Assembly: GCA_012839185.1 (NCBI GenBank)
Contig: DUNU01000002.1
Span: forward strand, 62,001 to 126,000
Length of the DNA stretch: 64,000 nucleotides
Source: Clostridiales bacterium
Lineage (GTDB): Bacteria; Bacillota; Clostridia; Oscillospirales; Acutalibacteraceae
Direction: 5' to 3'
Numbering within the stretch: the first letter of the stretch is position 1; each line of letters begins with the position of its first letter. Shown here piece after piece: positions 7,856 to 15,893 of this stretch. A program made the position numbers and the translations under genes. A model generated the notes under the pieces. It did not search any database and was not told where the DNA came from. It saw only the letters and a program-made list of their open reading frames with translations.

Positions 7856-9400
7856 TTATTCAGTATCAGCGAATTCTTTGAAGTCTTTGTAGATTTCTTC
7901 TGTGAATACGTAATCTTCATCCTTATCATGAAGCGGATCCATAACCTGAGCGAAGAAGGGATTAACTCTTGCTTCTTTGTTATATGCCCATCTGAACTTC
8001 TTTTCCTTTGCTCTCTCAACGCTTGAGGGCAATTCTTCGGGACACCAATGTCCGCCGCGAAGAACAAGGTTCGGACTCATCATAAACTCATGACCGTGAG
8101 CACACTTCCAAAGAATGGGAGTATACATATCAACTATCTCGGTTGCAAGACATTCACCGCCTCTAAACTTGGCAGCCTTCTGCAAATCTTCGATGGTAAG
8201 TGTGTTGAAATCCTTTGTTTCATCGTAACCATGGTCAAGTTTTATGCACTTGGTCGGATCATCTTCGGGACGATAAATATTAACCATATTCCAATCCTGA
8301 CCGATTGAATTCCAGTCATTCATTGTGCCGTAGTATGCCTTGATACGTTCTTCAACCTTATTTTCTCTCCACCAGAGAGTACCGTAAACGGGAGTTTTTG
8401 CAATCTTCTTCATGAAAGGTTTAACCGCAAAAGCGAAAGGTTTTGCAAGAAAAGCGAGTTTAAAATAGGGTTCAACCTGTTTCATCATCTGCTTGAAATA
8501 TTCCTTAACTGGAATATTGGCTCTGAAATGAAGGTAGTCTTCAAGAACATCTGAATCGAAATACCACTGACCGTGGAAGTTTCTTGTTGTAAACCAATCG
8601 GGATCGAAAAGACGCTTGGGATCTCCCAAACCGAGAGTACCCAAAAGCAATTCTTCAAACTCATAGTTGGTAATACGATATTCCGCTCCGGAACCGATAT
8701 TATAAAATCTTCTCCAGAATTCTTCGGGAACATCATCGCCGCAAACATTTACCAAAAGCCTGCCACTGTCTTCAACAGTTGCCCATTCAAGAACGCCGTT
8801 AAGCGGAACGTGATACATGATGGGTTCCATATTCTTTAATATATTTGCATAAAGAATACCGGTCTGACGCATGGATACCCAATATTTTAAGCCTGATTCC
8901 GCAAAAATTGCTTCTGCAAGAACTTTGGAAACAGCATAGTGGTCATATACGGAGATTTTCATAGGATCTCCTGTGCGTCCCCAATGAATGGGATCATCAC
9001 GCTCACCGGTCTGGGCAACAGTACCGATATAAACAACCTTAATTGCGTCGGGATCGGACTGAGCCTTGACTGCATCAACAATATAACGAGCAGCCTTTGT
9101 ATTTACTTCAATGGTTTTTATCGGAAAATAGTCGGCTCCGGGAGATGCCATACCACCAACATGAAGTACATAGTCCGAACCGGTTACACATTCGAGTACG
9201 TCCTCGTAATTTGTAAGGTCGCCCCAAACGATTTTAACCGCAGGGTCATCGGCATAGTCTGCAAACTTCTCTCTGTTGACTTTGCTGTCACGAAGAAGAA
9301 TAACGATGTTGAATTTATCCTTCTTGGCATAAAGTTGCTTGAAACCTTCCATGCCCATATTGCCGGATGCACCGGTTAAGAATACTGTCTTTTTTGCCAT
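7856..9400 (-). CDS. Extended SDR (NAD-dependent epimerase-like) with zinc-finger-like tail
   Basis: The N-terminal ~300 residues are a Rossmann-fold extended short-chain dehydrogenase/reductase. GASGNMG (10-16) binds NAD(P) and YAVSK (Y155, K159) is the catalytic pair. This points to a nucleotide-sugar epimerase/dehydratase-type reaction, but the substrate is unknown. Beyond the usual length it carries about 200 extra residues. Near the end is a cluster resembling a treble-clef zinc finger: WKC (C433), GHEF (H437), then GGHWCP (H451, C453). The fourth ligand, normally a second Cys after the Pro, is Glu, so the site may be incomplete. The gene is single, with GGAGG before the ATG and its own promoter and terminator. 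Confidence 0.75.
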   Translation of the reverse strand: MAKKTVFLTGASGNMGMEGFKQLYAKKDKFNIVILLRDSKVNREKFADYADDPAVKIVWGDLTNYEDVLECVTGSDYVLHVGGMASPGADYFPIKTIEVNTKAARYIVDAVKAQSDPDAIKVVYIGTVAQTGERDDPIHWGRTGDPMKISVYDHYAVSKVLAEAIFAESGLKYWVSMRQTGILYANILKNMEPIMYHVPLNGVLEWATVEDSGRLLVNVCGDDVPEEFWRRFYNIGSGAEYRITNYEFEELLLGTLGLGDPKRLFDPDWFTTRNFHGQWYFDSDVLEDYLHFRANIPVKEYFKQMMKQVEPYFKLAFLAKPFAFAVKPFMKKIAKTPVYGTLWWRENKVEERIKAYYGTMNDWNSIGQDWNMVNIYRPEDDPTKCIKLDHGYDETKDFNTLTIEDLQKAAKFRGGECLATEIVDMYTPILWKCAHGHEFMMSPNLVLRGGHWCPEELPSSVERAKEKKFRWAYNKEARVNPFFAQVMDPLHDKDEDYVFTEEIYKDFKEFADTE

Positions 9401-9429
9401 ATCATTCCTCCGAACATAAGTTTACAATA

Positions 9430-9458
9430 ATTCTAACACAAAAATAACAACTTTGCAA
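9430..9458 (-). promoter_or_regulatory. Sigma-A promoter of SDR gene
   Basis: TTGCAA-N17-TAGAAT on the minus strand. Confidence 0.7.
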
Positions 9459-9471
9459 TACACAGAATTAC

Positions 9472-9505
9472 AAAAAGTGTATGACTTTATATAATCATAC
9501 ACTTT
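9472..9505 (-). terminator. Terminator of flavoprotein operon
   Basis: Eleven-bp stem AAAGTGTATGA / TCATACACTTT with a T-tract on the minus strand, about 27 nt after the flavoprotein stop codon. Confidence 0.85.
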
Positions 9506-9532
9506 AAAATCAATTATTTTAGAAAAACACGT

Positions 9533-10822
9533 CTACCAATCCAAGTTCTTATCCATAGCCATATATTCTCGGATTTTTTGAACATCGTATGATGAAGGCA
9601 TGGACTTTATAACCCTTGGAATAATCATTAATTTCGTCGCCGCTTTAATAATTCCCGGCAACAAGTCGGGACGTTTCAACAACACAAGTTTTTGTATCAT
9701 ATCCTCCATTGTATTCTCGCCCACATTGCCCAGTTCGGGAGCACCCAATATTTTTTCTTCGACAAAGAAGTTTATATCTTCAGCGTTAAGGCTTGAAAGA
9801 TAGTCTTTGATAACTCCCGGATTAAAATGAGAAAACCCATGTTCCTGCATATAGCGATACTGGTACTTCCACAGCTCGCTTTCGTCAAATTTCTTTTCAA
9901 CAGATGCAACACATACATCGGCTAAAATCTTTCCCGCAAGAATTGAAAGCACGATACCCGATCCGGAAAGCGGTTCTGTCATACAGACCGCATCGCCTAT
10001 TGCGGCATAACCGTTAGTGATAAATTTTGACAATGGTCTGCGTAAAGGAATTTTTGCACACTGACCGCCGCGAACGATTTTATCGGTCATCTGCGGAAAA
10101 TCCGCCAAATAATCTTCAACTGCTTCCTCAATATCATCTTCAGAAAGTTCGGAGAACGAGCCAATAAGAATGTCTATATGATTTCCTTCGGTGATGCACC
10201 AGTCCATACCACATCGGTTGTTATGGAAGAAAATTATCTGATATTGAGGATCGCTCTTTTCATCGCTTGTCACATCATAAAACGCACGATAACAAAAGAA
10301 ACGTTCGCCGTCACCAATCTCATTTTGGATATTGAATTTTTCAGGTAAGTTTCTGCGGACGGGAGAGTCGATACCTGCGGAATCTATTACCAAATCGGCA
10401 TAAACATCACCTTTTGCGGTGTTCAGACCGACAATACGGTTGCCTTTTACGAGAGCGTAATTAACCTCTGCACTAAACTCAAATTTAACACCCGCACTCT
10501 TTGCTTCTTTAATCAAATGGGCAAGCAGAATTTTTCTGTCAACACTTTTAACAGTCGGGTTTGGACCCGTATCGGTATTGACCATTACCTTTTTTGAAGG
10601 CGGCAAAAAACCGGCATTGCGAAATTCCAAAATGTCATCATCTGGAAGCGCTGTAATTCCGGCACGAGGAAGGGCGGAAGGAACAAAGGCATCGGTCCAA
10701 TCCCAGCCTAAGCCTGCACGCTTATTTTTTTCAAAGACAGTAACATCAAAACCTCCGCGAGCAAGGTTTATTGCTGCGGACAATCCGCCGTGACCGGCAC
10801 CTGCAACAATAATTTTTTTCAT
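9533..10822 (-). CDS. FAD-dependent oxidoreductase, geranylgeranyl-reductase-like
   Basis: A 429-residue flavoprotein. The dinucleotide-binding loop GAGHGG (8-13) ends with an acidic residue (E31) for the ribose. The C-terminal half has the YAAIGDAVCMTEPLSGSGI motif, the FAD-pyrophosphate signature of the PHBH/geranylgeranyl reductase superfamily. The reaction is unknown; relatives reduce isoprenoid or polyene double bonds or hydroxylate aromatics. I start it at the ATG at 10822 because GAGGAGG lies seven bases before it. It follows the DUF1015 gene by 13 bp and is the last gene of that operon. Confidence 0.75.
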   Translation of the reverse strand: MKKIIVAGAGHGGLSAAINLARGGFDVTVFEKNKRAGLGWDWTDAFVPSALPRAGITALPDDDILEFRNAGFLPPSKKVMVNTDTGPNPTVKSVDRKILLAHLIKEAKSAGVKFEFSAEVNYALVKGNRIVGLNTAKGDVYADLVIDSAGIDSPVRRNLPEKFNIQNEIGDGERFFCYRAFYDVTSDEKSDPQYQIIFFHNNRCGMDWCITEGNHIDILIGSFSELSEDDIEEAVEDYLADFPQMTDKIVRGGQCAKIPLRRPLSKFITNGYAAIGDAVCMTEPLSGSGIVLSILAGKILADVCVASVEKKFDESELWKYQYRYMQEHGFSHFNPGVIKDYLSSLNAEDINFFVEEKILGAPELGNVGENTMEDMIQKLVLLKRPDLLPGIIKAATKLMIIPRVIKSMPSSYDVQKIREYMAMDKNLDW

Positions 10823-10835
10823 TATTTTCCTCCTC

Positions 10836-12077
10836 TTATGATAATTTATGAATAAACAAACCCGATAATAATTTCGGCTCAAACCATGTGGATTTCGGGG
10901 GCATAATCATATCTGCATCTGCGATATTCATAAGTTCCTCCATGGTTGTCGGATACATTGCAAAGGCAAGCTTCATATCTTCGCTGCAACGCTTTTCAAG
11001 CTCATCAAGACCACGAATACCTCCGACAAAGTCAATACGCTTATCTGTACGTGGGTCGTGAATATCAAATATCGGGGATATGACATTGTTTTGAAGAATG
11101 GATACATCCAAACAACCGATAGGGTCGTTCTCGTCAAAAGTTCCCTCTTTTGCAACAAGTTTATACCATTGATTGTCAATATACATACCGAATGTATGCG
11201 AAACTTTCGGTTTTCTATCAGCTCTGTCAATGGCAGTTACATCAAATTTTTCAGATAATTTTTCCAGAAGTTCTTTAGTTGTCAAGCCGTTTGTATCAGC
11301 AATAAGACGATTATAGTCCATAATCATCAATTCATCGACTCTGAAATATACCGCAAGGAAAAAATTAAATTCTTCCTCTCCCGTGTAATCGGGATTGGCT
11401 TCGCGACGCATCTGACCGACTCTTACGGCACTTGCGGAACGATGATGTCCGTCGGCGATATATACGAAAGGAATATTATCAAATTCACCGACAATAGCAT
11501 TGATTATTTGCTCATCTGCAATTTTCCAAATTGAATGACGCACTTTATCATCGGTTACAAAATCAAATTCGGGGGTATCTGCTATAATACTTTCAATAAT
11601 CAAATCAAGTTTATCGGTATTTCTGTAACAGAGGAAAATAGGTCCCGTATTTGCATCACAGGCATCAACGTGACGGATTCTGTCGGCTTCCTTGTCGGCA
11701 CGTGTTTTCTCGTGTTTTTTGATAACATTATTCAGATAGTCGTCAATAGACGCACAGCCGACTATGCCGACCTGTCTTCTTCCGTTAAAAACCTGAGCAT
11801 AAATATACAAACAGGGCTTTTCGTCCTGAACGAAATTACCGTTTTCAATCATGCGATTTAAGTTTTCTGCGGCTTTTGCATACACCTCATCGCTATACAA
11901 ATCCGTGCCGACGGGAAGGTCAATTTCTGCTTTATCAACATGCAAAAATGAATATTCATTACCCTTTACCATTTCCCGAGCTTCTTCTGAACTCATTACA
12001 TCATAGGGGAGTGCCGGAATTTTTTCAATCAAATCGGCACAGGGACGAAAAGCCTTAAAAGGTCTGATTACAGCCAT
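10836..12077 (-). CDS. DUF1015 family protein
   Basis: A 413-residue cytoplasmic protein matching the DUF1015/COG4198 family by its N-terminus (AVIRPFKAFRP, then LPYDVMSSEEAREM) and by the central FVYIADGHHRSASA segment. The family is widespread in Clostridia and Thermotogae and is often found near serine-biosynthesis genes. I do not know a settled function. Here it sits between a solute-binding lipoprotein (8-bp gap) and a flavoprotein (13-bp gap), so it is co-transcribed with them and no serine genes are in view. Confidence 0.8.
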   Translation of the reverse strand: MAVIRPFKAFRPCADLIEKIPALPYDVMSSEEAREMVKGNEYSFLHVDKAEIDLPVGTDLYSDEVYAKAAENLNRMIENGNFVQDEKPCLYIYAQVFNGRRQVGIVGCASIDDYLNNVIKKHEKTRADKEADRIRHVDACDANTGPIFLCYRNTDKLDLIIESIIADTPEFDFVTDDKVRHSIWKIADEQIINAIVGEFDNIPFVYIADGHHRSASAVRVGQMRREANPDYTGEEEFNFFLAVYFRVDELMIMDYNRLIADTNGLTTKELLEKLSEKFDVTAIDRADRKPKVSHTFGMYIDNQWYKLVAKEGTFDENDPIGCLDVSILQNNVISPIFDIHDPRTDKRIDFVGGIRGLDELEKRCSEDMKLAFAMYPTTMEELMNIADADMIMPPKSTWFEPKLLSGLFIHKLS

Positions 12078-12085
12078 AAAATTTC

Positions 12086-13684
12086 CTACTTTCTTACTGC
12101 TTCGTGAAAATACGTCAACGCCGAACTGCCTTGCAAATAAATGCCTTCGGCTTCTTCTCCGACTACAAGCACCTCATAGATCGGGGAAATCGGTCTTATT
12201 ACCGCCTGATCATAAAGATATTTCTCCGCGGCGGAACAAAGTTCTCTTTTCGCATTTTCTGTTGAAGTTTTTATTGATTCTACGATATTATCGTAGTTTT
12301 CATTCTTAAATTTCGTTAAATTATTTTCCGCATCGGTTACATATACACCAAAATTCTTATTTTCATCGACATAAGAAGGTATGGTATAAAAAGCAATGTC
12401 ATAATCTCCCGAACGCACAGCCGAACGCAACTCGCTTGCCGTCATGACTTTAAGTGTAATCGAACAGCTTGTACCCAACGCCTCCTGCCAATCCTGCATA
12501 ATATATTTTAGAGGCATCTCAAATTCTTCGGTACAGGAAACAGTCAGTTCGATATTTGTTATTTTAAGGTCTTCATAAGCCTTTTTAAGCAAATCATAAG
12601 CCGCTGTTTTGTCGTATTTGTAACTGCTTGTCTGCTTGAAATCACCCATCAATTTGCGTGCGTTGTCGGTAATAAATGAGTCTGCGGTTGCTCCGAAATG
12701 TTCAGTTATCGTATCTAAACTGATTGATGTTGAAATCGCTTTTCGCAGTTGCGTATTTTTAAGATATCTGTCCTCTGTGTTGAAAATCAGGCAACGTACC
12801 GCCGATGCGGTCTCGGTCTTTGAATATTCATCAGGAAAACCGGATGCTGCGAAATTATCAACAAAACCCGCCTCATATGTCCCGTTCTTGATTTTGTCGG
12901 GAATAAGGCTCTTATCGGCATTGATATAAAACCATACCGCCTGAAGTTTTGGCGGTGTTGAACCCAAATATTCATCACTCTTGGAAATTCGGATATAAGA
13001 ACCCGCATTCTTTCGTGTGAGGAAAAACGGACCGTTGGAGCATATATATTTCATCTCCATTCCGTATCTGCCGCCGGTCGCATTGAAAAATATCTCATTG
13101 CACGGTGCGGCTAAAGGTCGAGCTAAAACCTCTAAAAACGTATCATCGGAACTTGTCAGAGTAATTTTCAGTTTCTTGTCGCTTAAAGCCTTGACACCCA
13201 ATTCATCAACAGGTTTTTCGCCATCCAATATCTCTCTTGCGTTTTGAATGCCGCTTAAAAGCTCCCGTTCCGAACTGTTTGTAAGCGGGTCAACAGCACG
13301 TTTTAATGCAAACTCAAAATCCGCGGCAGTAACTTGTTTATTAAGATTTTCAGGAAGTTTTTCACCTAAGCCATTTTTGGCTGTGTTTGTGTAATACCAA
13401 GTGGAATTCGGAGAAATATTAAATGTATAAACAAGACCGCCGTCCGTAATCTCCCAACTTTCTGCGGCTGCAGGAATAATCTCCCCGTTACTGCCAAATT
13501 TCACCAGACAATCATAGATGTTCAATGCTATCATCATTCCCGCCGAATCATTAACTATCTGCGGATCAAGTGAACGCACATCATTTTCTATCGGGAAATA
13601 TATATTCATCTCATCTTTTTTACCGCATGACGATAATGCAAACACCATCAATATGGTTAAAAAGATACTGATACTTTTTTTCAT
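12086..13684 (-). CDS. Solute-binding lipoprotein, ABC family 5 type
   Basis: Extracellular substrate-binding lipoprotein of the oligopeptide/nickel-type family 5. The signal peptide ends in the lipobox LSSC at about residues 17-20, so the mature protein is tethered to the outer face of the membrane. ENDVRSLDPQIVND and the following LYTF-type segments are typical of the family, and the 532 residues are the usual length. The ATG at 13684 is preferred because the -10 box lies immediately upstream of an alternative ATG at 13696. No permease or ATPase genes adjoin it. Instead it is first in an operon with DUF1015 and a flavoprotein, so it is an orphan receptor or borrows another transporter. Confidence 0.8.
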   Translation of the reverse strand: MKKSISIFLTILMVFALSSCGKKDEMNIYFPIENDVRSLDPQIVNDSAGMMIALNIYDCLVKFGSNGEIIPAAAESWEITDGGLVYTFNISPNSTWYYTNTAKNGLGEKLPENLNKQVTAADFEFALKRAVDPLTNSSERELLSGIQNAREILDGEKPVDELGVKALSDKKLKITLTSSDDTFLEVLARPLAAPCNEIFFNATGGRYGMEMKYICSNGPFFLTRKNAGSYIRISKSDEYLGSTPPKLQAVWFYINADKSLIPDKIKNGTYEAGFVDNFAASGFPDEYSKTETASAVRCLIFNTEDRYLKNTQLRKAISTSISLDTITEHFGATADSFITDNARKLMGDFKQTSSYKYDKTAAYDLLKKAYEDLKITNIELTVSCTEEFEMPLKYIMQDWQEALGTSCSITLKVMTASELRSAVRSGDYDIAFYTIPSYVDENKNFGVYVTDAENNLTKFKNENYDNIVESIKTSTENAKRELCSAAEKYLYDQAVIRPISPIYEVLVVGEEAEGIYLQGSSALTYFHEAVRK

Positions 13685-13700
13685 ACACAACACCATAATG

Positions 13701-13729
13701 ATTATATATTAAATTCGTAAAAATTTCAA
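13701..13729 (-). promoter_or_regulatory. Sigma-A promoter of SBP operon
   Basis: TTGAAA-N17-TATAAT on the minus strand, giving a leader of only about 10-15 nt before the ATG at 13684. Confidence 0.75.
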
Positions 13730-13747
13730 CACCTTTTTATAAAACTA

Positions 13748-13776
13748 TTGACAAGCTCAGCGATTTTCGATATAAT
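13748..13776 (+). promoter_or_regulatory. Sigma-A promoter of tRNA-Gly array
   Basis: TTGACA-N17-TATAAT, with a perfect -35 and -10, 44 bp before the first tRNA-Gly copy. No terminator is seen before 14313, so all three copies are probably in one transcript. Confidence 0.85.
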
Positions 13777-13819
13777 CATTACAATATTAACCAATCCCTT
13801 TTTGATTTTCTACTCATAA

Positions 13820-14024
13820 GCGGGAGTAGTATAGTGGTAATACGTCAGCTTCCCAAGCTGAAATTGCGGGTTAAGTTTTCGTGTTTGCACGAAAATCTTA
13901 AAAGGGCGGTGGCGAAGCCATAAAAATAGTCCGGTGGACTGTTTTTAAGCCCGTGGGCGTGTCAGCCCACGGTAGTGGGCTGAGCGATTCCCGTCTCATT
14001 ATAATTGAACAAGTTGAATATTCT
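13820..14024 (+). pseudogene. Broken tRNA-Gly copy 1 with T-loop insert
   Basis: Unit 1 of a 205-bp tandem repeat. Bases 13820-13872 are identical to the intact tRNA-Gly from its first base to U55 of the T-loop apart from one D-loop base, with anticodon loop TTCCCAA. A 112-nt insert (13873-13984) then interrupts the T-loop between U55 and C56. CGATTCCCGTCT (13985-13996), the rest of the T-arm, follows. After this the acceptor 3' strand and CCA are missing and replaced by a 28-nt A/T-rich spacer. Without the acceptor strand it cannot make a standard tRNA. Confidence 0.8.
13873..13984 (+). repeat. Structured T-loop insert, copy 1
   Basis: A 112-nt element that can fold into four successive hairpins: TTTTCGTG/CACGAAAA, TGGC/GCCA, AAAAATAGTCC/GGACTGTTTTT and CCGTGGGC/GCCCACGG. 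It has no coding capacity. Its core is shared with the element beside tRNA-Gln at 22442-22534. Confidence 0.75.
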
Positions 14025-14229
14025 GCGGGAGTAGTATAGTGGTAATACGTCAGCTTCCCAAGCTGAAGTTGCGGGTTAAGTTTTCGTGTTTGCACGAAAA
14101 TCTTAAAAGGGCGGTGGCGAAGCCATAAAAATAGTCCGGTGGACTGTTTTTAAGCCCGTGGGCGTGTCAGCACACGGTAGTGGGCTGAGCGATTCCCGTC
14201 TCATTATAATTGAACAAGTTGAATATTCT
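14025..14229 (+). pseudogene. Broken tRNA-Gly copy 2 with T-loop insert
   Basis: Unit 2 of the 205-bp tandem repeat. It differs from unit 1 at only two bases: one in the base after the anticodon stem, and one (C to A) in the last hairpin of the insert, which breaks a G-C pair. The break point in the T-loop and the missing acceptor strand are the same. Confidence 0.8.
14078..14189 (+). repeat. Structured T-loop insert, copy 2
   Basis: Second 112-nt copy, one substitution from the first. Confidence 0.75.
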
Positions 14230-14303
14230 GCGGGAGTAGTATAGTGGCAATACGTCAGCTTCCCAAGCTGAAATTGCGGGTTCGATTCCCGTCTTCCGCT
14301 CCA
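14230..14303 (+). tRNA. tRNA-Gly(CCC)
   Basis: Complete 74-nt tRNA with encoded CCA. Acceptor GCGGGAG pairs with CTTCCGC, D-stem is GTAT/ATAC, anticodon stem is TCAGC/GCTGA with loop TTCCCAA, and the T-arm is GCGGG-TTCGATT-CCCGT. Anticodon CCC reads GGG glycine codons. It is the third, intact member of the array. Confidence 0.93.
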
Positions 14304-14312
14304 TAAACAATA

Positions 14313-14345
14313 GAAAACCTACCTTATGGCAGGTTTTCTTCATTT
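14313..14345. terminator. Terminator shared by tRNA-Gly and hydrolase gene
   Basis: AAAACCTACC-TTAT-GGCAGGTTTT with T-tract. On the minus strand the single mismatch becomes a G-U pair, so it is likely bidirectional. Confidence 0.7.
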
Positions 14346-15221
14346 TTGGCACTTGATAAAGTTGGCAGTAATATTTATAGTTTTCTTGCCTGCCGGAGTC
14401 GGGAAAAAGAAGAACGCGTGATAGAGGTTTTTAAACACATACAGGTTACATTTCCCGCCTGCCTGTTTTATTTTTATGCCGAGATTTATAGCATCGGGGG
14501 ATAAAATATCATCCGTACCGGTGAATATCAAAGTACAGGGCAGACTTAATACATCAATAAAAGCGGGATTGACACGTGGGGTTTCATCGTTTTCTCCGTC
14601 TATCCACATATTGATAAAATATTTTAATCCGTCAACAGAAAGCATCGGGTCATCTGGTTCAATATCATCTATCAACGCGTTGTTAAGTCGGATATCAACA
14701 AGCGGAGAATACAAAATCAAACCGCCGGGTTTCTTCTCCTGCATCGAGGCAAAAGTAAGAGCAATTGTACCGCCGGAGAAATCGCCTGCGATAAAAACAT
14801 TCTCCGAACCGTATTTTTCCGCAATATCATTATAAAACTTATTGAGTATTCTCTCAGCATCACGGAAATTATGTTGAGGTATTTTCGGATAAATAATGAC
14901 ATGTATGGGAATTTTTATCTCGTTATACAAATTATCAATATATCGAAAATGCATAGAATCAATATCTTGACAAAACGCTCCGCCGTGAAGGTATATCAAA
15001 CATTTTTTTGCGTTATTATCCGCTCCGACGGTATAAATCGGGCAACCGTAAGAGTTGTCGATATGCAGAGAATTTACGAGTTTTTCGGGCAAATAATGTT
15101 CGTGCTTACCCGAAAAAACTTCTTGCATTGCCGTTTTTTCATCCTCAAAAATCTTCTTGCTGCCTTTTGCAAGAAGTGTCGTTTTTATAAAAGGATTGAG
15201 TAAACGATCAATAATATTCAT
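14340..15221 (-). CDS. Alpha/beta hydrolase (HSL-like) with displaced nucleophile
   Basis: A 293-residue esterase-type alpha/beta hydrolase of the hormone-sensitive-lipase group. The oxyanion-hole motif HGG is at 79-81, and the predicted catalytic Asp (FTGTDD) and His (LYHAF) are present near the C-terminus. The nucleophile elbow, normally GDSAGG, reads GDFSGG: Phe148 sits where the serine should be and the only Ser is one place later. The protein may therefore be inactive or use a shifted geometry. Its ATG begins one base after the luxS stop, so the two are translationally coupled. Function unknown. Confidence 0.75.
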   Translation of the reverse strand: MNIIDRLLNPFIKTTLLAKGSKKIFEDEKTAMQEVFSGKHEHYLPEKLVNSLHIDNSYGCPIYTVGADNNAKKCLIYLHGGAFCQDIDSMHFRYIDNLYNEIKIPIHVIIYPKIPQHNFRDAERILNKFYNDIAEKYGSENVFIAGDFSGGTIALTFASMQEKKPGGLILYSPLVDIRLNNALIDDIEPDDPMLSVDGLKYFINMWIDGENDETPRVNPAFIDVLSLPCTLIFTGTDDILSPDAINLGIKIKQAGGKCNLYVFKNLYHAFFFFPTPAGKKTINITANFIKCQK

Positions 15222-15222
15222 A

Positions 15223-15675
15223 TCAGTATTTTAATTGCTCAACTGTATAGTCCTTAATATATCCAAGATAATCAACTGCGATTTCCTTTGCTCCGATTAA
15301 ATCGTGTTCGCGATAATTTCCGCATTCTTTTGCGGACACTCCGGGAATATCACCCTCAAAATCAGCGATGAATTTCATTGTATCAACAGTTAATTTTATC
15401 ACATTTTCGGGAGATATATTTCTGACAAGGAAATAAAATCCCGTCCGACAACCCATAGGACCGAAATATATGATTTCATTTGAAAATTCGCTGTTTCTGA
15501 CATAAGTGGCAAAAAGATGCTCAACGGTATGAATTGCAGCATTGGACATCACTTCTTCAACATTCGGACGACAGGTTCTCAAATCATAGGTGGTTATGTC
15601 CCCGTCAACTCTTGATGTATAAATTCCTCTTTTTAAGACCGTATGGTCAACTTCAAAACTCGCTATTTTTTTCAT
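15223..15675 (-). CDS. luxS: S-ribosylhomocysteine lyase LuxS
   Basis: Cytoplasmic metalloenzyme of the activated methyl cycle. It cleaves S-ribosylhomocysteine to homocysteine and 4,5-dihydroxy-2,3-pentanedione, the precursor of autoinducer-2. The 150 residues carry the HTVEH metal motif (H49, H53 with E52), Cys76 in FGPMGCRTGF and the metal-binding Cys118 in KECGNY. It has a sigma-A promoter and the ribosome binding site AAAGGAGAG. The next gene is a hydrolase rather than the usual mtn/metK partners. Confidence 0.96.
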   Translation of the reverse strand: MKKIASFEVDHTVLKRGIYTSRVDGDITTYDLRTCRPNVEEVMSNAAIHTVEHLFATYVRNSEFSNEIIYFGPMGCRTGFYFLVRNISPENVIKLTVDTMKFIADFEGDIPGVSAKECGNYREHDLIGAKEIAVDYLGYIKDYTVEQLKY

Positions 15676-15708
15676 AAGCTCTCCTTTGAATGTTCAAAAC
15701 TCTGTGCA

Positions 15709-15737
15709 AATATAATGTGCGTTTTATGCAAAATCAA
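15709..15737 (-). promoter_or_regulatory. Sigma-A promoter of luxS
   Basis: TTGATT-N17-TATATT on the minus strand. I see no terminator hairpin for recG in the A/T-rich stretch 15740-15893. Confidence 0.65.
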
Positions 15738-15893
15738 ATAAATATTTTTTGTTAACAAATTAAGAAAAAAACTTGCAATGTTCAAAAAAACTTTTAGAAA
15801 GTGCATGAATTACGGATTTTTGGGAAAAGTTTTAAACGTTTTGAACATAGTTTTGAACAAAAAATTCAATTTTCAAAAAAATATTGACTTGCA

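Noticed and set aside
13873..13984. Self-splicing group I or II intron in tRNA-Gly
   Set aside because: At 112 nt it is too short, the position is the T-loop rather than the anticodon loop, no core motifs are seen, and the downstream acceptor strand is missing so splicing would not restore a tRNA.
13820..14303. CRISPR array
   Set aside because: The 205-bp period contains whole tRNA halves; there are no short repeats with variable spacers and no cas genes.
14167..14352. Minus-strand frame encoding a peptide with KTGIEPAISAWEADVL and similar frames over the tRNA array
   Set aside because: It is the well-known false protein produced by translating the complement of a tRNA; the region is tRNA sequence and structured insert.
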